Below, in pieces: positions 53,805 through 54,253 of a stretch of DNA of 54,253 nt; the stretch's first letter is position 1, and every line of letters starts with the position of its first letter. Origin of the DNA: Actinomycetaceae bacterium (GTDB lineage Bacteria > Actinomycetota > Actinomycetes > Actinomycetales > Actinomycetaceae). Both the position numbers and the translations under genes were made by a program. The notes beneath the pieces were generated by a model. It ran no database searches. It had not been told where the DNA came from and was given only the letters and a program-made list of their open reading frames with translations. The stretch spans positions 1 through 54,253 of the forward strand of contig JAUNVQ010000019.1 of NCBI GenBank assembly GCA_030540715.1, given 5' to 3'.

Positions 53805-54253
53805 GCAATCAACCGCGGACTTAAAGAACTCCAGCCCGTCAATACCATCGCGCATTCCCGAATCAGTATCGGGACCAAATCCAGCTTCAACTGCATGTTC
53901 TGGGTGTGGCATCAAGCCAACAACATTACCGCGCTCATTGGTGATACCGGCAATATCGCGTGCAGAACCATTGGGGTTCATACCAAGATAGGTAAAGACC
54001 ACGCGGCCTTCGCCCTCCAAAGTATCCAAAGTGTCTTTATCAGCCTGGAAGCAGCCCTCACCGTTTTTCAGCGGAATGGTAATCTCTTGGCCAACCTCAA
54101 AACGTGACGTCCATGCCGTTGACGCATTTTCAACGCGAAGCCGCTGGTCTCGGCAAATAAAGTGCTGATGATCATTGCGTACAAGCGCTCCTGGCAGTAA
54201 CTTCGCCTCACACAGCACTTGGAAGCCATTACAAATACCAAGCACAGGCATAC
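53787..54253 (-). CDS. purQ: phosphoribosylformylglycinamidine synthase, glutaminase subunit, 5' end outside the window
   Basis: The C-terminal 155 residues of PurQ are present. [13 protein letters not shown] carries the nucleophilic Cys of the class I glutaminase. [10 protein letters not shown] carries the catalytic His and Glu. The piece begins at the nucleophile region, so about 70-80 N-terminal residues lie beyond the window edge. PurQ supplies ammonia to PurL in purine biosynthesis. Its stop codon lies inside the end of the convergent fic gene, an overlap of 18 bases. Confidence 0.95.
   Translation of the reverse strand, partial: MPVLGICNGFQVLCEAKLLPGALVRNDHQHFICRDQRLRVENASTAWTSRFEVGQEITIPLKNGEGCFQADKDTLDTLEGEGRVVFTYLGMNPNGSARDIAGITNERGNVVGLMPHPEHAVEAGFGPDTDSGMRDGIDGLEFFKSAVDCLLASA

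Noticed and set aside
1-54253. CRISPR arrays, insertion sequences, prophage, replication origin
   Set aside because: No regularly spaced repeats, transposase genes, terminal inverted repeats with target duplications, phage structural genes or DnaA-box clusters were seen.

Overview
The window looks like a piece of chromosome from an actinobacterium (Actinomycetota), probably of the Actinomycetaceae type, with a base composition less GC-rich than most of the phylum. The evidence is: a LytR C-terminal-domain protein, an actinobacterial DUF5926-type protein followed by a family 2 glycosyltransferase, a HerA/DUF853-type ATPase, a cell-wall protein with an LAxTG sorting signal, several starts that fit leaderless transcripts (a TANNNT -10 box ending 6-7 bases before the start codon), and the downstream pheA / membrane phosphatase-like / pgm neighbourhood. 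I cannot name the genus from sequence alone.

Layout. 1-3.5 kb: end of a tRNA-Ser, a PiT-like permease broken by an in-frame TGA, a membrane protein and a LytR_C protein. 3.5-14.3 kb: uracil permease with a structured leader, sirtuin, NhaC antiporter, methyltransferase plus cupin pair, SGNH hydrolase, HerA-like ATPase, aldo/keto reductase and RluA-type pseudouridine synthase. 14.5-19.5 kb: an intact heterodimeric ABC exporter pair, then the decayed remains of a hemin/siderophore uptake operon (hmuV-, hmuU- and hmuT-like fragments, all on the minus strand). 19.5-25.9 kb: an alpha-glucoside module (binding protein, two permeases, GH13 glucosidase, LacI repressor) with a clear promoter and an adjacent palindromic operator. 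26.2-30.2 kb: an island with a frameshifted secreted-peptide gene translationally coupled to a lipoprotein, then an adaptor with a peptidoglycan-binding-like segment, a MacB-type ATPase and an FtsX-like permease. The layout resembles lactococcin-972-type bacteriocin loci and is the most interesting accessory region. 30.2-35.2 kb: a purine salvage set of surface 5'-nucleotidase, NCS1 permease and purine nucleoside phosphorylase. 35.2-36.0 kb: short orphan ORFs beside tRNA-Ser(CGA), probably a decayed integration site. 36.1-38.3 kb: upp, sixA-like and tadA. 39.0-42.1 kb: metN-metI-metQ behind a SAM riboswitch whose closing stem overlaps the ribosome binding site. 42.2-52.4 kb: a membrane protein with low-complexity ends, pheA, a large membrane phosphatase-like protein, the DUF5926-type protein, GT2, pgm and a P-loop kinase-like protein. 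52.5-53.8 kb: a Fic protein with paired upstream palindromes and a disrupted N-terminus. The window ends inside purQ.

Three themes stand out. First, genes in different stages of loss: the PiT-like permease, hmuTUV, the secreted peptide and the fic N-terminus. Second, RNA or operator control that can be read directly: the SAM riboswitch, the uracil-permease leader, the LacI operator and the Fic palindromes. Third, nucleobase and nucleoside scavenging: uracil permease, upp, surface nucleotidase, NCS1 permease and PNP. All family calls come from motifs recognised by eye; no database search was run.
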